Below the pieces are notes generated by a model, which saw only the letters and a program-made list of their open reading frames with translations, was not told where the DNA came from and did no database searches. Shown here piece after piece: positions 1 to 8,950 of a DNA stretch of 64,000 nt. The translations under genes were made by a program, and so were the position numbers. The DNA is from DATJLY01 sp035532935 (GTDB lineage: Bacteria > Pseudomonadota > Alphaproteobacteria > ATCC43930 > CGMCC-115725): positions 93,507 through 157,506 of the forward strand of contig DATKQE010000077.1 in NCBI GenBank assembly GCA_035532935.1. Direction: 5' to 3'. The first letter of the stretch is position 1. Every line of letters starts with the position of its first letter.

Positions 1-1
1 A

Positions 2-172
2 TATGAGGCGTGTCGCCGCCGCCTTGCCGCCCTGCCGCGAAGCCGCTTCGTCGCCGGCGATGAGATCGCGGCGCTGTGTGCCATTCTCAACGATGCCGCG
101 GGTACACCGTCGACCCGCATCGCCGCTCTCGCGGTCGAAGGCGGGCGGCTCGACCGCCTTCCCGAAGGGTGA
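2..172 (+). CDS. 3' end of an unidentified gene
   Basis: An open frame enters from the left edge and ends at TGA 170-172, giving 56 residues. The composition looks like a genuine protein tail (AGDEIAALCAILND, then a run ending RLDRLPEG). The start lies outside the window and no domain can be recognised. It converges on the FkbM methyltransferase gene, with 19 bases between the two stops. The neighbourhood of glycan-modification genes hints at an envelope role, but that is only inference. Confidence 0.5.
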   Translation, partial: YEACRRRLAALPRSRFVAGDEIAALCAILNDAAGTPSTRIAALAVEGGRLDRLPEG

Positions 173-191
173 GGCGCATGTCGGCTGCCGA

Positions 192-1142
192 CTATTGTGC
201 CACGATCACGTCGCAATAGGCATAGGCCGCATCCCGGCGTTGGGATGCGAAGTCGCGAAGCCAGGCCGCGATGACGCTGATCGGGCGCCAGACCGGCGTT
301 GCATCGACATCGCCGGCCAGAACGGCGCCGCGCGAGAATGTCGTTGCGATGAACGTGGCGAGAGTGTCGGGGTCGCCGCCCAATCGCCGCAGTCCATAAG
401 GCCAGAACTCGAAGGCAACGAGGGCGGCGGCGGCAAGGACCGCCCGTCCGCCGCACAGCACATGGCACTCCGCACCTTGGGTGTCGATTTTGACGACGAC
501 CGGGGGCGCCAGTTGCGCCGCGTTCACGACGTCGTCGAGCCGCTCGGCCGGCACGGTGATGACGCGGCGCCGTGCCTCGCCGAAGCTGCCGTCGTGGTCG
601 ACGCGACGGATGCGATGATCGCCGAAATTATCGTCTGCAAGCTCGAACGCGACGCTGCCGCGTTGATCGTAGAGCGCGAGGTTGTAGGTCTCGACATTGC
701 CGGCCGCGCAGTTCTGATGCACGTTCCGTGTCAAGTAGCGAAAGGTCGCGGGCTCCGGTTCGAAGGCCTTGCACGCGACGGCGCCACGCCGGGCGATTGG
801 AATCGTCGTCAGCCCGATATTGGCGCCGACGTCGATGTAGGTGCCCCGTTCGTGACGATCGAAGAACGCGTCCACGATCCGGTTGGTGCCTGCCGCCCAG
901 CGCCGCGTCCTGGCGTAGGTGGCCAGAATTGAGCTGTCGGCAAGCGCGCCCTCGACCAGGCCATAATCGCCGAGCACCCGGATGTCGGTGATGCCGAAGG
1001 ACCGCCCCAGCGCCTGCAGCACCTCGTAGGCCGTGTCGGCCGCGACGTCCGCGCTGAGCGCGTGGAGCAGGACGCGCTTGGCGGCAGGCGGTAGACGATG
1101 GACGACTTCGGTTATGACGGACCTGGCGAGCGGCTTCCACAT
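192..1142 (-). CDS. FkbM family methyltransferase
   Basis: 316 residues; S-adenosylmethionine-dependent methyltransferase of the FkbM type, usually acting on sugars or polyketides. The SAM-binding loop YIDVGANIGLTTIP is followed by the FkbM signature VVVKIDTQGAECHVL. ATG 1142 (MWKPLARS) is chosen over an extension to 1202, because the extra 20 residues lack family character. It is one of three FkbM-type proteins in the first 13 kb, along with a polymerase-like membrane protein, so O-methylation of an exopolysaccharide or glycolipid is the likely job. The substrate is not readable from sequence. Confidence 0.85.
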   Translation of the reverse strand: MWKPLARSVITEVVHRLPPAAKRVLLHALSADVAADTAYEVLQALGRSFGITDIRVLGDYGLVEGALADSSILATYARTRRWAAGTNRIVDAFFDRHERGTYIDVGANIGLTTIPIARRGAVACKAFEPEPATFRYLTRNVHQNCAAGNVETYNLALYDQRGSVAFELADDNFGDHRIRRVDHDGSFGEARRRVITVPAERLDDVVNAAQLAPPVVVKIDTQGAECHVLCGGRAVLAAAALVAFEFWPYGLRRLGGDPDTLATFIATTFSRGAVLAGDVDATPVWRPISVIAAWLRDFASQRRDAAYAYCDVIVAQ

Positions 1143-1266
1143 CGATGCTGCGCCCTTCGTTGCGATGCGATGGGCGCCAGAGTCGGTCCCGCGGCCGGGC
1201 AAATCTCGTGATCAATCGATGACTGCCGCCAAAAGGGAGCCGGCAGCGCCCGGCACCGCCCGCCCG

Positions 1267-1992
1267 TCAGGCATGCGCGAGAACGGTCGTATGAAGCAGG
1301 ATGAAGCTGTCGCCCGCGAGCTGTCGCAGGTCGTAGAACAGGATGGTGATCTCGTAGGTGGTCAGAAACGCGATCGCGTAGAATGCGCCGTGGTGCCGCG
1401 CCTCCCACCGCAGCACGCGCGCCGGCAGTGTCGTGCGACCGAGCCAGTGATGCGCGGCCGCCATGATCACGGCGCCCAGCGCGATGCCGGCAAGGATGTC
1501 GCTCGGATAATGAAATCCGAGATAGATGCGCGGGATGCAGATGACGATCACGGTCCATATCATCGCGAACAAGCCGAGCGGCTTCGATTCGTACCAAACC
1601 GCGAGCGCCAGCGCGAAGAACAGCGCGGCATGGTCACTCGGAAGCGAATTCCAGCGGCTGAGCGTGGCGGGATCGACGCCGTAGGGCAGGACGAAGAACG
1701 GGTCGCCGGCATGCAGCGGCCGCGGGTGGAAAGGCAGCACGCGCTGGGCGATCCGCGAAATCACCACTGCGAGGAGCGCACCGGCAATCCACACCAGAAC
1801 ACGCTGGCGACGCGCCTCGACGCGGTCGTCGGTGCGTAGCCACATCCACCAGAAATACGCCATGAAAAGGCCGCCCTTGAGCAGGTCGGAATCGGCGACG
1901 TCGCGCACGAGCTGGTCGAACGCGACATCCCTGGCGGCGAATTGTCCGAAGAAGCGGATGACGGTCTCGTCGAAGGGGGCGACATAGGCCAC
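1267..1992 (-). CDS. PAP2-family membrane phosphatase
   Basis: 241 residues; type 2 phosphatidic acid phosphatase superfamily, acting on lipid phosphates or polyprenyl diphosphates at the membrane. All three catalytic motifs are visible: R-x6-RP (RVLPFHPRP, with Arg in the usual Lys position), PSDH instead of PSGH, and R-x5-H-x3-D (RIYLGFHYPSD). About five hydrophobic helices surround them. The start is taken as GTG 1992 (VAYVAPFDE), which has GGAGG just upstream; the frame stays open far beyond it but without family similarity. Among glycan genes, undecaprenyl-diphosphate recycling or lipid modification is plausible. Confidence 0.8.
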   Translation of the reverse strand: MAYVAPFDETVIRFFGQFAARDVAFDQLVRDVADSDLLKGGLFMAYFWWMWLRTDDRVEARRQRVLVWIAGALLAVVISRIAQRVLPFHPRPLHAGDPFFVLPYGVDPATLSRWNSLPSDHAALFFALALAVWYESKPLGLFAMIWTVIVICIPRIYLGFHYPSDILAGIALGAVIMAAAHHWLGRTTLPARVLRWEARHHGAFYAIAFLTTYEITILFYDLRQLAGDSFILLHTTVLAHA

Positions 1993-2214
1993 GGGTCCTC
2001 CGTCGGGGTGTTGTGATGCTCTCTTGGCATTGCCGACCTGGCGAAGCCACGGACCGGTCAACGCGAAGCGCGGGCGAAGATTTCCGTGATGAATTTGTGA
2101 CGCTCGATCGAGCGTCGCCACGGATATGTCACTGTTCCGGACCGCCGTCCTCTGGCCAAATGAAGCGCAGCGTGCGACATGCCATATGCCGCCATCACCC
2201 GATCCGGAGAACGC

Positions 2215-3036
2215 ATGGTTGCATCGGCGCGGCAAAACCTGCGGGCGCTGTGCCCGCCACCGCTGCGGCGCTGGCGGGAGATGCGCTATTTCCTGCGGAA
2301 CGGCGAAGTCGAATTGCACATCGTCCCGATTCTGTGCCGACGGGATCGCGACGCCATCGATGTCGGCGCCAACGAGGGCGCCTATCTTCACGTCATGATC
2401 CCGAATGCGCGGCGCGTACTCGCGATCGAGCCGATTCCGTCGCTGGCTGCGGCGCTGGTGCGAAAATTCGGGCGCCGCGTCGCCGTTACCCAGGCGGCCC
2501 TGTCGCGCGCGGCCGGCACGTCGGTCCTTCGCATTCCGATGGTGATGGGCGCGGCCGTGGAGGGACTTGCGACGCTGTCGGCGGCGTCGCCCGCGTCGCA
2601 CGAGCGATACCGCGAGATCGCCGTGACCACTCACCGCCTCGACGAGATCTATTCGGGCGTGGTCGGGTTCATCAAGATCGATGTCGAAGGCCATGAGGAA
2701 GCGGTCCTCGATGGTGCTGCGGAAACCATCGCGCGCTGCCGCCCGCGCCTCCTGGTGGAGATGGAGGAACGCTTTGCGCCAGGGGTCATTCGTCGCGAGC
2801 ATGAGCGGCTTCGGCGGATCGGTTATCGCGGCTTCTACATTCATCGCCGGGCGCTCAACCCGATCGCCGATTTCGATCCACAGCTATTGCAGCGGGCGGA
2901 AGACATTGACGGCTTCACGGGATCGGTGCCGCGCATGATGCTCGACGGCTACGTCAACAACTTCGTGTTCCTGCCCGAGGAGGATTGCAGTGCGGTGATG
3001 CCGCGCATCGCCGGGACACTGGCGTGCGGGCGCTGA
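2215..3036 (+). CDS. FkbM family methyltransferase
   Basis: 273 residues. The SAM-binding motif AIDVGANEGAYLHV and the conserved IKIDVEGHEEAVL identify the FkbM fold, and the C-terminal region keeps the family pattern of a Glu-rich strand (LLVEMEERF). ATG 2215 has CGGAGA at 2205-2210; an in-frame ATG at 2179 is possible but has no ribosome site. The gene stands alone on the plus strand, divergent from the PAP2 gene and convergent with the glucan gene downstream. Target unknown; a sugar hydroxyl in an exported glycan is the usual assumption. Confidence 0.85.
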   Translation: MVASARQNLRALCPPPLRRWREMRYFLRNGEVELHIVPILCRRDRDAIDVGANEGAYLHVMIPNARRVLAIEPIPSLAAALVRKFGRRVAVTQAALSRAAGTSVLRIPMVMGAAVEGLATLSAASPASHERYREIAVTTHRLDEIYSGVVGFIKIDVEGHEEAVLDGAAETIARCRPRLLVEMEERFAPGVIRREHERLRRIGYRGFYIHRRALNPIADFDPQLLQRAEDIDGFTGSVPRMMLDGYVNNFVFLPEEDCSAVMPRIAGTLACGR

Positions 3037-3040
3037 TCCG

Positions 3041-3062
3041 GATCGGCGGCGGCGTGCCGATC
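3041..3062. terminator. candidate bidirectional terminator hairpin
   Basis: A perfect 7-bp stem (GATCGGC / GCCGATC) with an 8-base loop fills the 30-base gap between the convergent stops of the FkbM gene (3036) and the glucan gene (3067). There is no U-tract, so intrinsic termination is only suggested. Confidence 0.4.
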
Positions 3063-3066
3063 GGCG

Positions 3067-4638
3067 TCAAGTGGGCGGTAAATACTCGTAGATCCAGGTC
3101 TCGGTGAGAGGCTTGCCGCCAAGACGCAGCACGCACCGCAGGTCGAGCGGGTCCTTGCCGGTGAAGTGAACGTCGAAGAACGCCCGCCAGAGGCTCGTGC
3201 CGACCACCTTGATGACGTAGGAATTGTCGACGGTGCCGCGCGAGACGACGACGGTGGGCTTGAGGTCATAGCGCGCCTTCATTGCCGCCAGCGGGCCGCC
3301 CATGAAATCGATTACGAACTTCCGCGCGTCCTTGTCGGTCGGTTCGGGCTTTCCTGGCACGCCGCCGCGTCCGATCCGCGTCGCCACCACGCGTGCCAGA
3401 TCGGTCGGTGGATGCGGCTCCTCGTCTTGCCAGTAAAGGCGGTAGGCGAGGGGCAGGCGGTCGCCGGCCTTGATCGGCCGCTTCGGCAGCCAATAGGCGA
3501 CGACATTGTCGTGGATTTCGTCGTTGGTCGGAATCTCGATGAGCTGCACTGCGCCGGCACCCCAACCGGCGGCCGGCTCGACCCAGATACCGGGCCGGCG
3601 ATTGTAGAAGGCGCCGTCGTCCTGGTAGTCGGCGAAGGCGCGGTCGCGCTGCATCAGGCCGAATCCCTTGGGATTGTCGTCGAAAAACGAATTGGTGAGC
3701 ACCGAAGGCGGATCGATCAGCGGTCGCCAGACATGCTCGCCCGCCCCTGTCGACAGGGCCAGACCGTCGCTGTCGTGGATCTGGGGCCGCCAGTCGGGAT
3801 GGCATTGCGCGTTCTGGCCGTACCAGTACATGCTGGTCAGCGGCGCGATGCCGAGCCGCGTGATATCATTGCGCATGAACAATTCGGCGCGAACATCGAT
3901 CGTCGCGCCGCGGCCCTTCCGGGCATCGAACCGGTAGGCGCCGGTCAGGCTCGGTCCGTCGAGCAGCGCGTAGATCGTGATGCGAGGATCGCCGTCCGGC
4001 GGCTCGTCGAGCCAGAATTCGACGAAGCGCGGGAATTCCTCTTTGGTCGAGAGCGCGGTGTCCACGGCGATTCCGCGCGCCGACGCGCCATACTGATTTT
4101 CGGCCCCCGAACTGCGGAAATAGCTCGCGCCCTGGAATGCCAGCCAATCGGTGGCGCTGTCCTTTCCGGCCATGACGCGAAAGCCGGAAAAGCCGAGATC
4201 GACCGGCAATTTCGATTGCAGCCCGGTCCGGTCGTAATCGAAAAAGCGCGGCGAATAGAGAATCTCGCGTGCCGCGCCGTCGGCAATCGCGCTGATCCGG
4301 ACCGGCAGCGCGACAAATTTGTCGAGATGGAAGAAGCGCACCGGGAAACGCCGCGGTCCGTCGCGCCACAGCGTGTATTCCGGCCGGAATTTGATCTTTT
4401 GCCCTTGGTCGAAATTGATCGTGTCGACCACTTTCGGCGCCCGCGGCTTGGCGGCCACATAGGCGTGCTTCGCGAGCTTCGCCGCCCTCTGCGTGAGCGC
4501 GGTGAAGTCGAACGGCTGCGCCGGACCGAATTGGATTGGGCCGGCATCGGCGCGAGCGCGCTGCACGGGCATGCCCGACAATGCCAGCGTCCAGCCAAGG
4601 CCGGAGGTCAGGAAATTTCGGCGGCCGATGGGTCGCAT
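3067..4638 (-). CDS. opgD: Periplasmic glucan biosynthesis protein OpgD/OpgG
   Basis: 523 residues, the usual size for the MdoG/OpgG/OpgD family that builds or branches osmoregulated periplasmic beta-glucans. The N-terminus RRNFLTSGLG followed by a hydrophobic stretch is a twin-arginine export signal, which favours OpgD over OpgG. Family landmarks include FDFTALTQRA, FLTNSFFDDNPKGFGLMQRDR-like text (LTNSFFDDNPKGFGL) and YNRRPGIWVEP. ATG 4638 places the Tat signal at the terminus; the frame stays open upstream without homology. It is divergent from opgH, with 245 bases between the start codons, which fits co-regulation. Confidence 0.92.
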   Translation of the reverse strand: MRPIGRRNFLTSGLGWTLALSGMPVQRARADAGPIQFGPAQPFDFTALTQRAAKLAKHAYVAAKPRAPKVVDTINFDQGQKIKFRPEYTLWRDGPRRFPVRFFHLDKFVALPVRISAIADGAAREILYSPRFFDYDRTGLQSKLPVDLGFSGFRVMAGKDSATDWLAFQGASYFRSSGAENQYGASARGIAVDTALSTKEEFPRFVEFWLDEPPDGDPRITIYALLDGPSLTGAYRFDARKGRGATIDVRAELFMRNDITRLGIAPLTSMYWYGQNAQCHPDWRPQIHDSDGLALSTGAGEHVWRPLIDPPSVLTNSFFDDNPKGFGLMQRDRAFADYQDDGAFYNRRPGIWVEPAAGWGAGAVQLIEIPTNDEIHDNVVAYWLPKRPIKAGDRLPLAYRLYWQDEEPHPPTDLARVVATRIGRGGVPGKPEPTDKDARKFVIDFMGGPLAAMKARYDLKPTVVVSRGTVDNSYVIKVVGTSLWRAFFDVHFTGKDPLDLRCVLRLGGKPLTETWIYEYLPPT

Positions 4639-4674
4639 ACCGGAATCCTGCAACTGGTTGGGGGTCAGCGCGAG

Positions 4675-4712
4675 CGGGAACCACGCAGAGTAACGGGAAC
4701 CACGCAGAGTAA
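4675..4712. repeat. Perfect 19-bp tandem repeat upstream of opgD
   Basis: The unit CGGGAACCACGCAGAGTAA occurs twice head-to-tail (4675-4693 and 4694-4712), identical in all 19 positions. It lies 37-74 bases upstream of the opgD start, in the divergent region shared with the opgH unit. It could be a pair of direct-repeat regulator sites or a recent slippage duplication. Confidence 0.9.
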
Positions 4713-4883
4713 ACGGCTCACGATGAAAAACGGTCCGCCATGGAATGCGGGATGACCGGACGCAAAACCCTTGCACTTTTTTGTCACGGCGTCGCGCGCA
4801 ATTTCTGTGTTCTTTCGCCCGTTCTCGGCGTTGGAATTGGAAGAGGAACCCTCGCAGCGACGGCCGGCCGTCAACGGAGACAC

Positions 4884-5204
4884 ATGACAATCAGTTCAAG
4901 CCGAACCAGTGCAGCGGATGTCCGGCGTTCCGAGCGTGGGCCGTGCGAGACGTCGCGCGCGATTGCCGCCGTTCGGCCGGCGGCCGAGGCGGGTCGATCG
5001 GCGCTCAGGAAGGCGGACGATGGCGTCGGGCTGCCCGGCGCCGATGCGGCGATGGGGACGCCGCCGCCGCGTCCCTCGCCCATGCCGACCCAGGAGATTG
5101 CGTTCTGGACCCTCGGTTCGATCCTTGTCGCGGCAGGGCACGCTTTTTTCCGAATGCTTCGTCTGACGCTCACGCCGCGCATCCGCAACAGCGACCATGC
5201 CTGA
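4884..5204 (+). CDS. Small single-span membrane protein coupled to OpgH
   Basis: 106 residues of no recognised family. A Ser/Arg/Ala-rich, probably cytoplasmic N-terminal half leads into a Pro-rich stretch (TPPPRPSPMPTQ) and one hydrophobic helix (IAFWTLGSILVAAGHAFF), followed by a basic tail. ATG 4884 follows ACGGAGA at good spacing. Its stop overlaps the opgH start (ATGCCTGA, 5197-5204), a translational-coupling arrangement. E. coli OpgH carries a long N-terminal extension that is absent from the OpgH here, so this may be that part made separately, or an accessory subunit. This is inference. Confidence 0.6.
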   Translation: MTISSSRTSAADVRRSERGPCETSRAIAAVRPAAEAGRSALRKADDGVGLPGADAAMGTPPPRPSPMPTQEIAFWTLGSILVAAGHAFFRMLRLTLTPRIRNSDHA

Positions 5205-7221
5205 CTTGGCGGTGCGCCGCACGGCGCATTTTGCGCTCACCATGTCGACCGCCGCCGCCGGCACGGCGCGGCTGTGGCAGATTTTCAGGGTGGACGGCCC
5301 GAGCGGCCTCGAGATGTTGCTGCTCGCGCTGTTCGCGGTCCTGTTCGCGTGGATCGCGTCGTCGTTCTGGCTGTGCTGCTTCGGGGCCTATGCGCGATCG
5401 CGCGGGTTTGCCGATAAGCCGCCGGCGGCACGTTGTCCCTCCGGCCGATGCCGCCACTCATCGGACACACGAACGGCGATCCTGATCCCGATTCATAACG
5501 AAGAGCCAGAATCCGTGTTCGCGGGCGTGCGCGCCGTTTGCGAGTCCGTGCGCGCGGCCGGCGTCCTGGATGGGTTCGATTTCTTCGTCCTCAGCGATTC
5601 GACCGATCCCGAAGCGTGGATTGCCGAGGAACTGGAATGGTGCCGTCTCCGCCGCGACGCCGTGCCCGGCGCCCGTGTCTTCTACCGGCACCGAAGCGAC
5701 AATTGCGGGCGCAAGAGCGGCAATATCGCCGATTTCTGCCGCAATTGGGGCACGCTCTACGACTATATGGTGGTCCTCGATGCGGACAGCCTGATGACCG
5801 GCGAGGCGCTGAGCCGGCTGGTACGGCTGATGGACGCCAATCCGCGTGCCGCATTGATCCAGCTCGCGCCGCTCCCGGTCGGCCGCGATTCGCTCTTTGC
5901 GCGGATGCAGCAATTCGCCGCGAGCGTCTATGGACCGGTCTACATGGCAGGGCTTTCGTACCTCCAGGGACCTGACGGGAATTATTGGGGCCACAATGCG
6001 ATCATTCGCGTGCGCCCGTTCATGCGTCATTGCGGATTGCCGAAGCTGCCTGGCCGGGGGCCGCTCGGCGGCGAGATCCTGAGCCATGATTTCGTCGAGG
6101 CGGCGCTGTTGCGGCGCGCGGGATGGGAATTGTGGCTGGCGCCCGATCTCGAGGGCAGCTACGAGGAGCCGCCGCCGACGCTCCTCGATCATCTGAAGCG
6201 CGACCGCCGCTGGTGCCAGGGCAATCTGCAGCATATGCGGCTCATTCTCGCGCGAGGATTTCGCTTGCCGAGCCGCCTCCACCTCGCCAACGGCGTGATG
6301 ACCTATCTGTCGTCGCCGCTGTGGCTGTTGATGCTCGTCGTGTCCGCGGTCGAGGCTTACCGGATGGAGCATGTTCCTGCGGTCACGTATGTCGGCGCCT
6401 ATCCGGTTCTCACTTGGCCGGTTCCGCACGCGCTGGCCTTTCTGACCCTGGTGCTGGTGACCATGGTGCTGCTCTACGGGCCGAAGCTGCTCGCCTATGT
6501 CCTGTTGCTGGTCGATCGGGACGCTCTGAACCGCCATGGCGGGTCCCGCCGCGTTGCGCTCGGCATGCTGACGGAGATCCTGCTCTCGACGCTGCTGGCG
6601 CCGGTGGTCATGCTGACGCATAGCGGTTTCGTCGTGAGCGTACTGCTGGGACGGGGCGCCAGCTGGGGCCGCCAGGAGCGTCGCGAGCACGGCGTTTCCT
6701 TCGCGGCCGCTGCGCGCGCCTTCGCGCCGCATACGCTGATTGCGCTCGGTGCCGGCGTCGCGGCTTGGTATTTCATTCCGCGGACCTTGCCGTGGTTTCT
6801 GCCGGTCTTGGCCGGGCTTGCGCTGGCGGTTCCGCTGTGTCAGCTCACCAGCGCCGCAAGGCTCGGTCGCGCAGCGCGGCGGCGCGGCCTGTTCCTGGTG
6901 CCTAGCGAAAGGCGCGGCTTGCCGGTCCTCGATCGCGCCCGCGCGCTTGCCGAGACCGGCACGACGCGCCGCAACGACGCGCCGGGATTGCTTTCGGCCA
7001 TTCGCCGTGTCTTTGCCGATCCGGTCATGGTTGGCGTGCATCTTGCGCTGCTTGGCGGCGCGCGTGCGCCCGAACCGGATCGGGCGCGGCTCTCGTGCCT
7101 GGCCGCCGCCGCCGCGGCCGGCGACGGCGCGCTCAGCGCCGGCGATTGGCGTGCGTTGCTCTCCGATACCGCCAGCGTGTCCGCGCTCGCCGCGCGGACG
7201 GCGCGGTCGCATCACGGGTAG
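5197..7221 (+). CDS. opgH: Glucan biosynthesis glucosyltransferase OpgH
   Basis: 674 residues; inner-membrane GT2 enzyme that polymerises glucose from UDP-glucose into the linear backbone of osmoregulated periplasmic glucans. Two N-terminal membrane helices (about 12-30 and 38-60) precede the catalytic domain with ILIPIHNEEPE, DSTDP, the metal-binding DAD (195-197), LSHDFVEAALLRRAGW and the acceptor motif RRWCQGN; several more helices follow. It is shorter than E. coli OpgH (847), mainly at the N-terminus. It overlaps the preceding small membrane gene by 8 bases and the convergent lipoprotein gene by 10. Confidence 0.93.
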   Translation: MPDLAVRRTAHFALTMSTAAAGTARLWQIFRVDGPSGLEMLLLALFAVLFAWIASSFWLCCFGAYARSRGFADKPPAARCPSGRCRHSSDTRTAILIPIHNEEPESVFAGVRAVCESVRAAGVLDGFDFFVLSDSTDPEAWIAEELEWCRLRRDAVPGARVFYRHRSDNCGRKSGNIADFCRNWGTLYDYMVVLDADSLMTGEALSRLVRLMDANPRAALIQLAPLPVGRDSLFARMQQFAASVYGPVYMAGLSYLQGPDGNYWGHNAIIRVRPFMRHCGLPKLPGRGPLGGEILSHDFVEAALLRRAGWELWLAPDLEGSYEEPPPTLLDHLKRDRRWCQGNLQHMRLILARGFRLPSRLHLANGVMTYLSSPLWLLMLVVSAVEAYRMEHVPAVTYVGAYPVLTWPVPHALAFLTLVLVTMVLLYGPKLLAYVLLLVDRDALNRHGGSRRVALGMLTEILLSTLLAPVVMLTHSGFVVSVLLGRGASWGRQERREHGVSFAAAARAFAPHTLIALGAGVAAWYFIPRTLPWFLPVLAGLALAVPLCQLTSAARLGRAARRRGLFLVPSERRGLPVLDRARALAETGTTRRNDAPGLLSAIRRVFADPVMVGVHLALLGGARAPEPDRARLSCLAAAAAAGDGALSAGDWRALLSDTASVSALAARTARSHHG

Positions 7222-8717
7222 AGTCGCACCGGCGTCGTCCGAGGCAGATCGGATGCGGTCCGGTAAAGGGACAGCAGCTCGGAAAGTATGGACAGGGTTT
7301 GGCTGGACCGGCCGCCTGCGCGGTTATCCCCCGTCATGACGCGGTAGCGATGGTCGAGATAGGTCACGGATGCAAGGAAGGGCATCCCGTCCGCCTTGCC
7401 GTCCTCGAACACGCGGAAAAGCAGCTCCGGATGCATGATGGGACAGCCGTTGCGGCTGGCTTCGTGATCTCCGACCGCCGGCGGTGCGCAGGCAGCCTGC
7501 CGAAGCGCCTCGTAGCTCTTGTCGCTGAGGACGCGAGGTCCCGGAACCCGACCGTGACCGGCTGCCCTGCCGCGGGTCTGCAAGGCGGCGATCTGGCCGA
7601 GATAATCCAGCATCTGGCGAGGCGATCGCAGATAAAGCGTGATCGGTCCCAGATCGAGCGCCTGGCCCGGAGCATTGGGTGACGCCGGCGGACGCGGCGG
7701 CGCCTTGGTGGCCGGAACGAGCTCGTCGGGCCGCAAGCCGAGAATGAGGCCGGGAAGATACCGGTCGGTATATTCGGTCAATCGCTCGCCGAGCGGGCCG
7801 GAGATGTCCTGGCCCTGGGCAAGAAAGCGGTCCACCTCCTGGGCCCGCAGCACGTCCGGAAGCAGCGTGCTGTCGTGCGGCCGCGCGAGATGCGCCGTGA
7901 TCCAGTTGCGGCACGTGATGGCGAGGACGCGTTTGGCGAAATCCTGGCGCAGATCGGCCCGGACGATATCGAAGGACGCCAATACCGGCGGCGCGGAAAA
8001 GCAGAAGCGCTGCGAATTGCGCGTTTGCTCCAGTCGATAGATCGGCGGATTGTCCTTGGCTTCGACCAGATCGATGTCCGGACGGGACAGCACGTTGGCG
8101 TGATCGAGGGTTCTGACCTGGTCCGCGGTCATGTCGGCGCCGATGGTGACCTGTTCCTCGGTCGTTTCGGTGGTCAGGCCCAGCGTGATCAGCAGGCGCA
8201 GCAAGCCCTCGAAGCGCGTCATCTCGTCGGGCGTGCTCGGATCGTTGCTCAGCGTCTGGCTCCCCGCCGTCTCAATTCTTCCGACGAACAAGTTGAGGAG
8301 CTGATCGATGTCATAGGATTGCCGAAACAGATCGATGGTCGGGACCGAGACCGGCGTCGAAATGCCGCGAATGAAATTGCTGCTGTTGAGGACGCCAATG
8401 CCGAATTGGGCGACGTTTTCGGAAATGCTGAAATTCGGAACCAGCGACAGGCCGGACTCGCCGGGGACCCCGATGGGCACGGTCGAAGCGAAGCCGAGAC
8501 TGCTGGACAGGGGGGAATGGACGTCGGTGAAATCGGTGAAATAGAGCGGATGGCCGAAGCTCGCGCGGATGACGTTCAGTAGCAGGTCGTCGTTCGTTGC
8601 CTTCTCGACCTCGTGATTGTAGAGGACGGCGCGGGTGACCATGCCGCGATTGCAACCCGAAAGCGCCGTTACGCAAATCAAGCACCCTGCAAGTCCGAGG
8701 AGGAATCGCTCACGCAT
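7212..8717 (-). CDS. Lipoprotein of unknown function
   Basis: 501 residues. The N-terminus MRERFLLGLAGCLICVTALSGCN is a lipoprotein signal with lipobox LSGC, so the mature protein should be anchored in the envelope. The rest is soluble, with a Pro-rich linker (ATKAPPRPPASPNAPG) near residue 350 and a C-terminal ILSELLSLYRTASDLP segment. I recall similar C-termini in uncharacterised proteobacterial lipoproteins but cannot name a family. It ends inside the last 10 bases of opgH on the opposite strand. Function unknown. Confidence 0.75.
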   Translation of the reverse strand: MRERFLLGLAGCLICVTALSGCNRGMVTRAVLYNHEVEKATNDDLLLNVIRASFGHPLYFTDFTDVHSPLSSSLGFASTVPIGVPGESGLSLVPNFSISENVAQFGIGVLNSSNFIRGISTPVSVPTIDLFRQSYDIDQLLNLFVGRIETAGSQTLSNDPSTPDEMTRFEGLLRLLITLGLTTETTEEQVTIGADMTADQVRTLDHANVLSRPDIDLVEAKDNPPIYRLEQTRNSQRFCFSAPPVLASFDIVRADLRQDFAKRVLAITCRNWITAHLARPHDSTLLPDVLRAQEVDRFLAQGQDISGPLGERLTEYTDRYLPGLILGLRPDELVPATKAPPRPPASPNAPGQALDLGPITLYLRSPRQMLDYLGQIAALQTRGRAAGHGRVPGPRVLSDKSYEALRQAACAPPAVGDHEASRNGCPIMHPELLFRVFEDGKADGMPFLASVTYLDHRYRVMTGDNRAGGRSSQTLSILSELLSLYRTASDLPRTTPVRLYP

Positions 8718-8950
8718 CCTCGATCACGGGTCCGCACCGACATCGGCAAGGATAGGCGACCCGCACATCCGATCAAGCGGAATGCCCGAATGTCGCGCGC
8801 GGCTCACGGTATGGTGAATGTCGCATTCCAGGCTTGCGTGGCGTCGTTGGCGCCGGCAGCGGCGCGGCATCATGTACTTCGGTATCATTGTTGCGCGCTC
8901 AACGGTTGCCATATATCGATAGACCTCAACGTCCAAGCGCAGGCGGAAGC

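Noticed and set aside
3..932. Long plus-strand open frame at the left edge
   Set aside because: It is antisense to the FkbM methyltransferase and has the Arg/Asp-rich composition of a shadow frame; the FkbM motifs lie on the minus strand.
2013..2696. Plus-strand frame overlapping the second FkbM gene
   Set aside because: It is an alternative frame of the same strand without family features. The FkbM frame has SAM motifs and a ribosome site.
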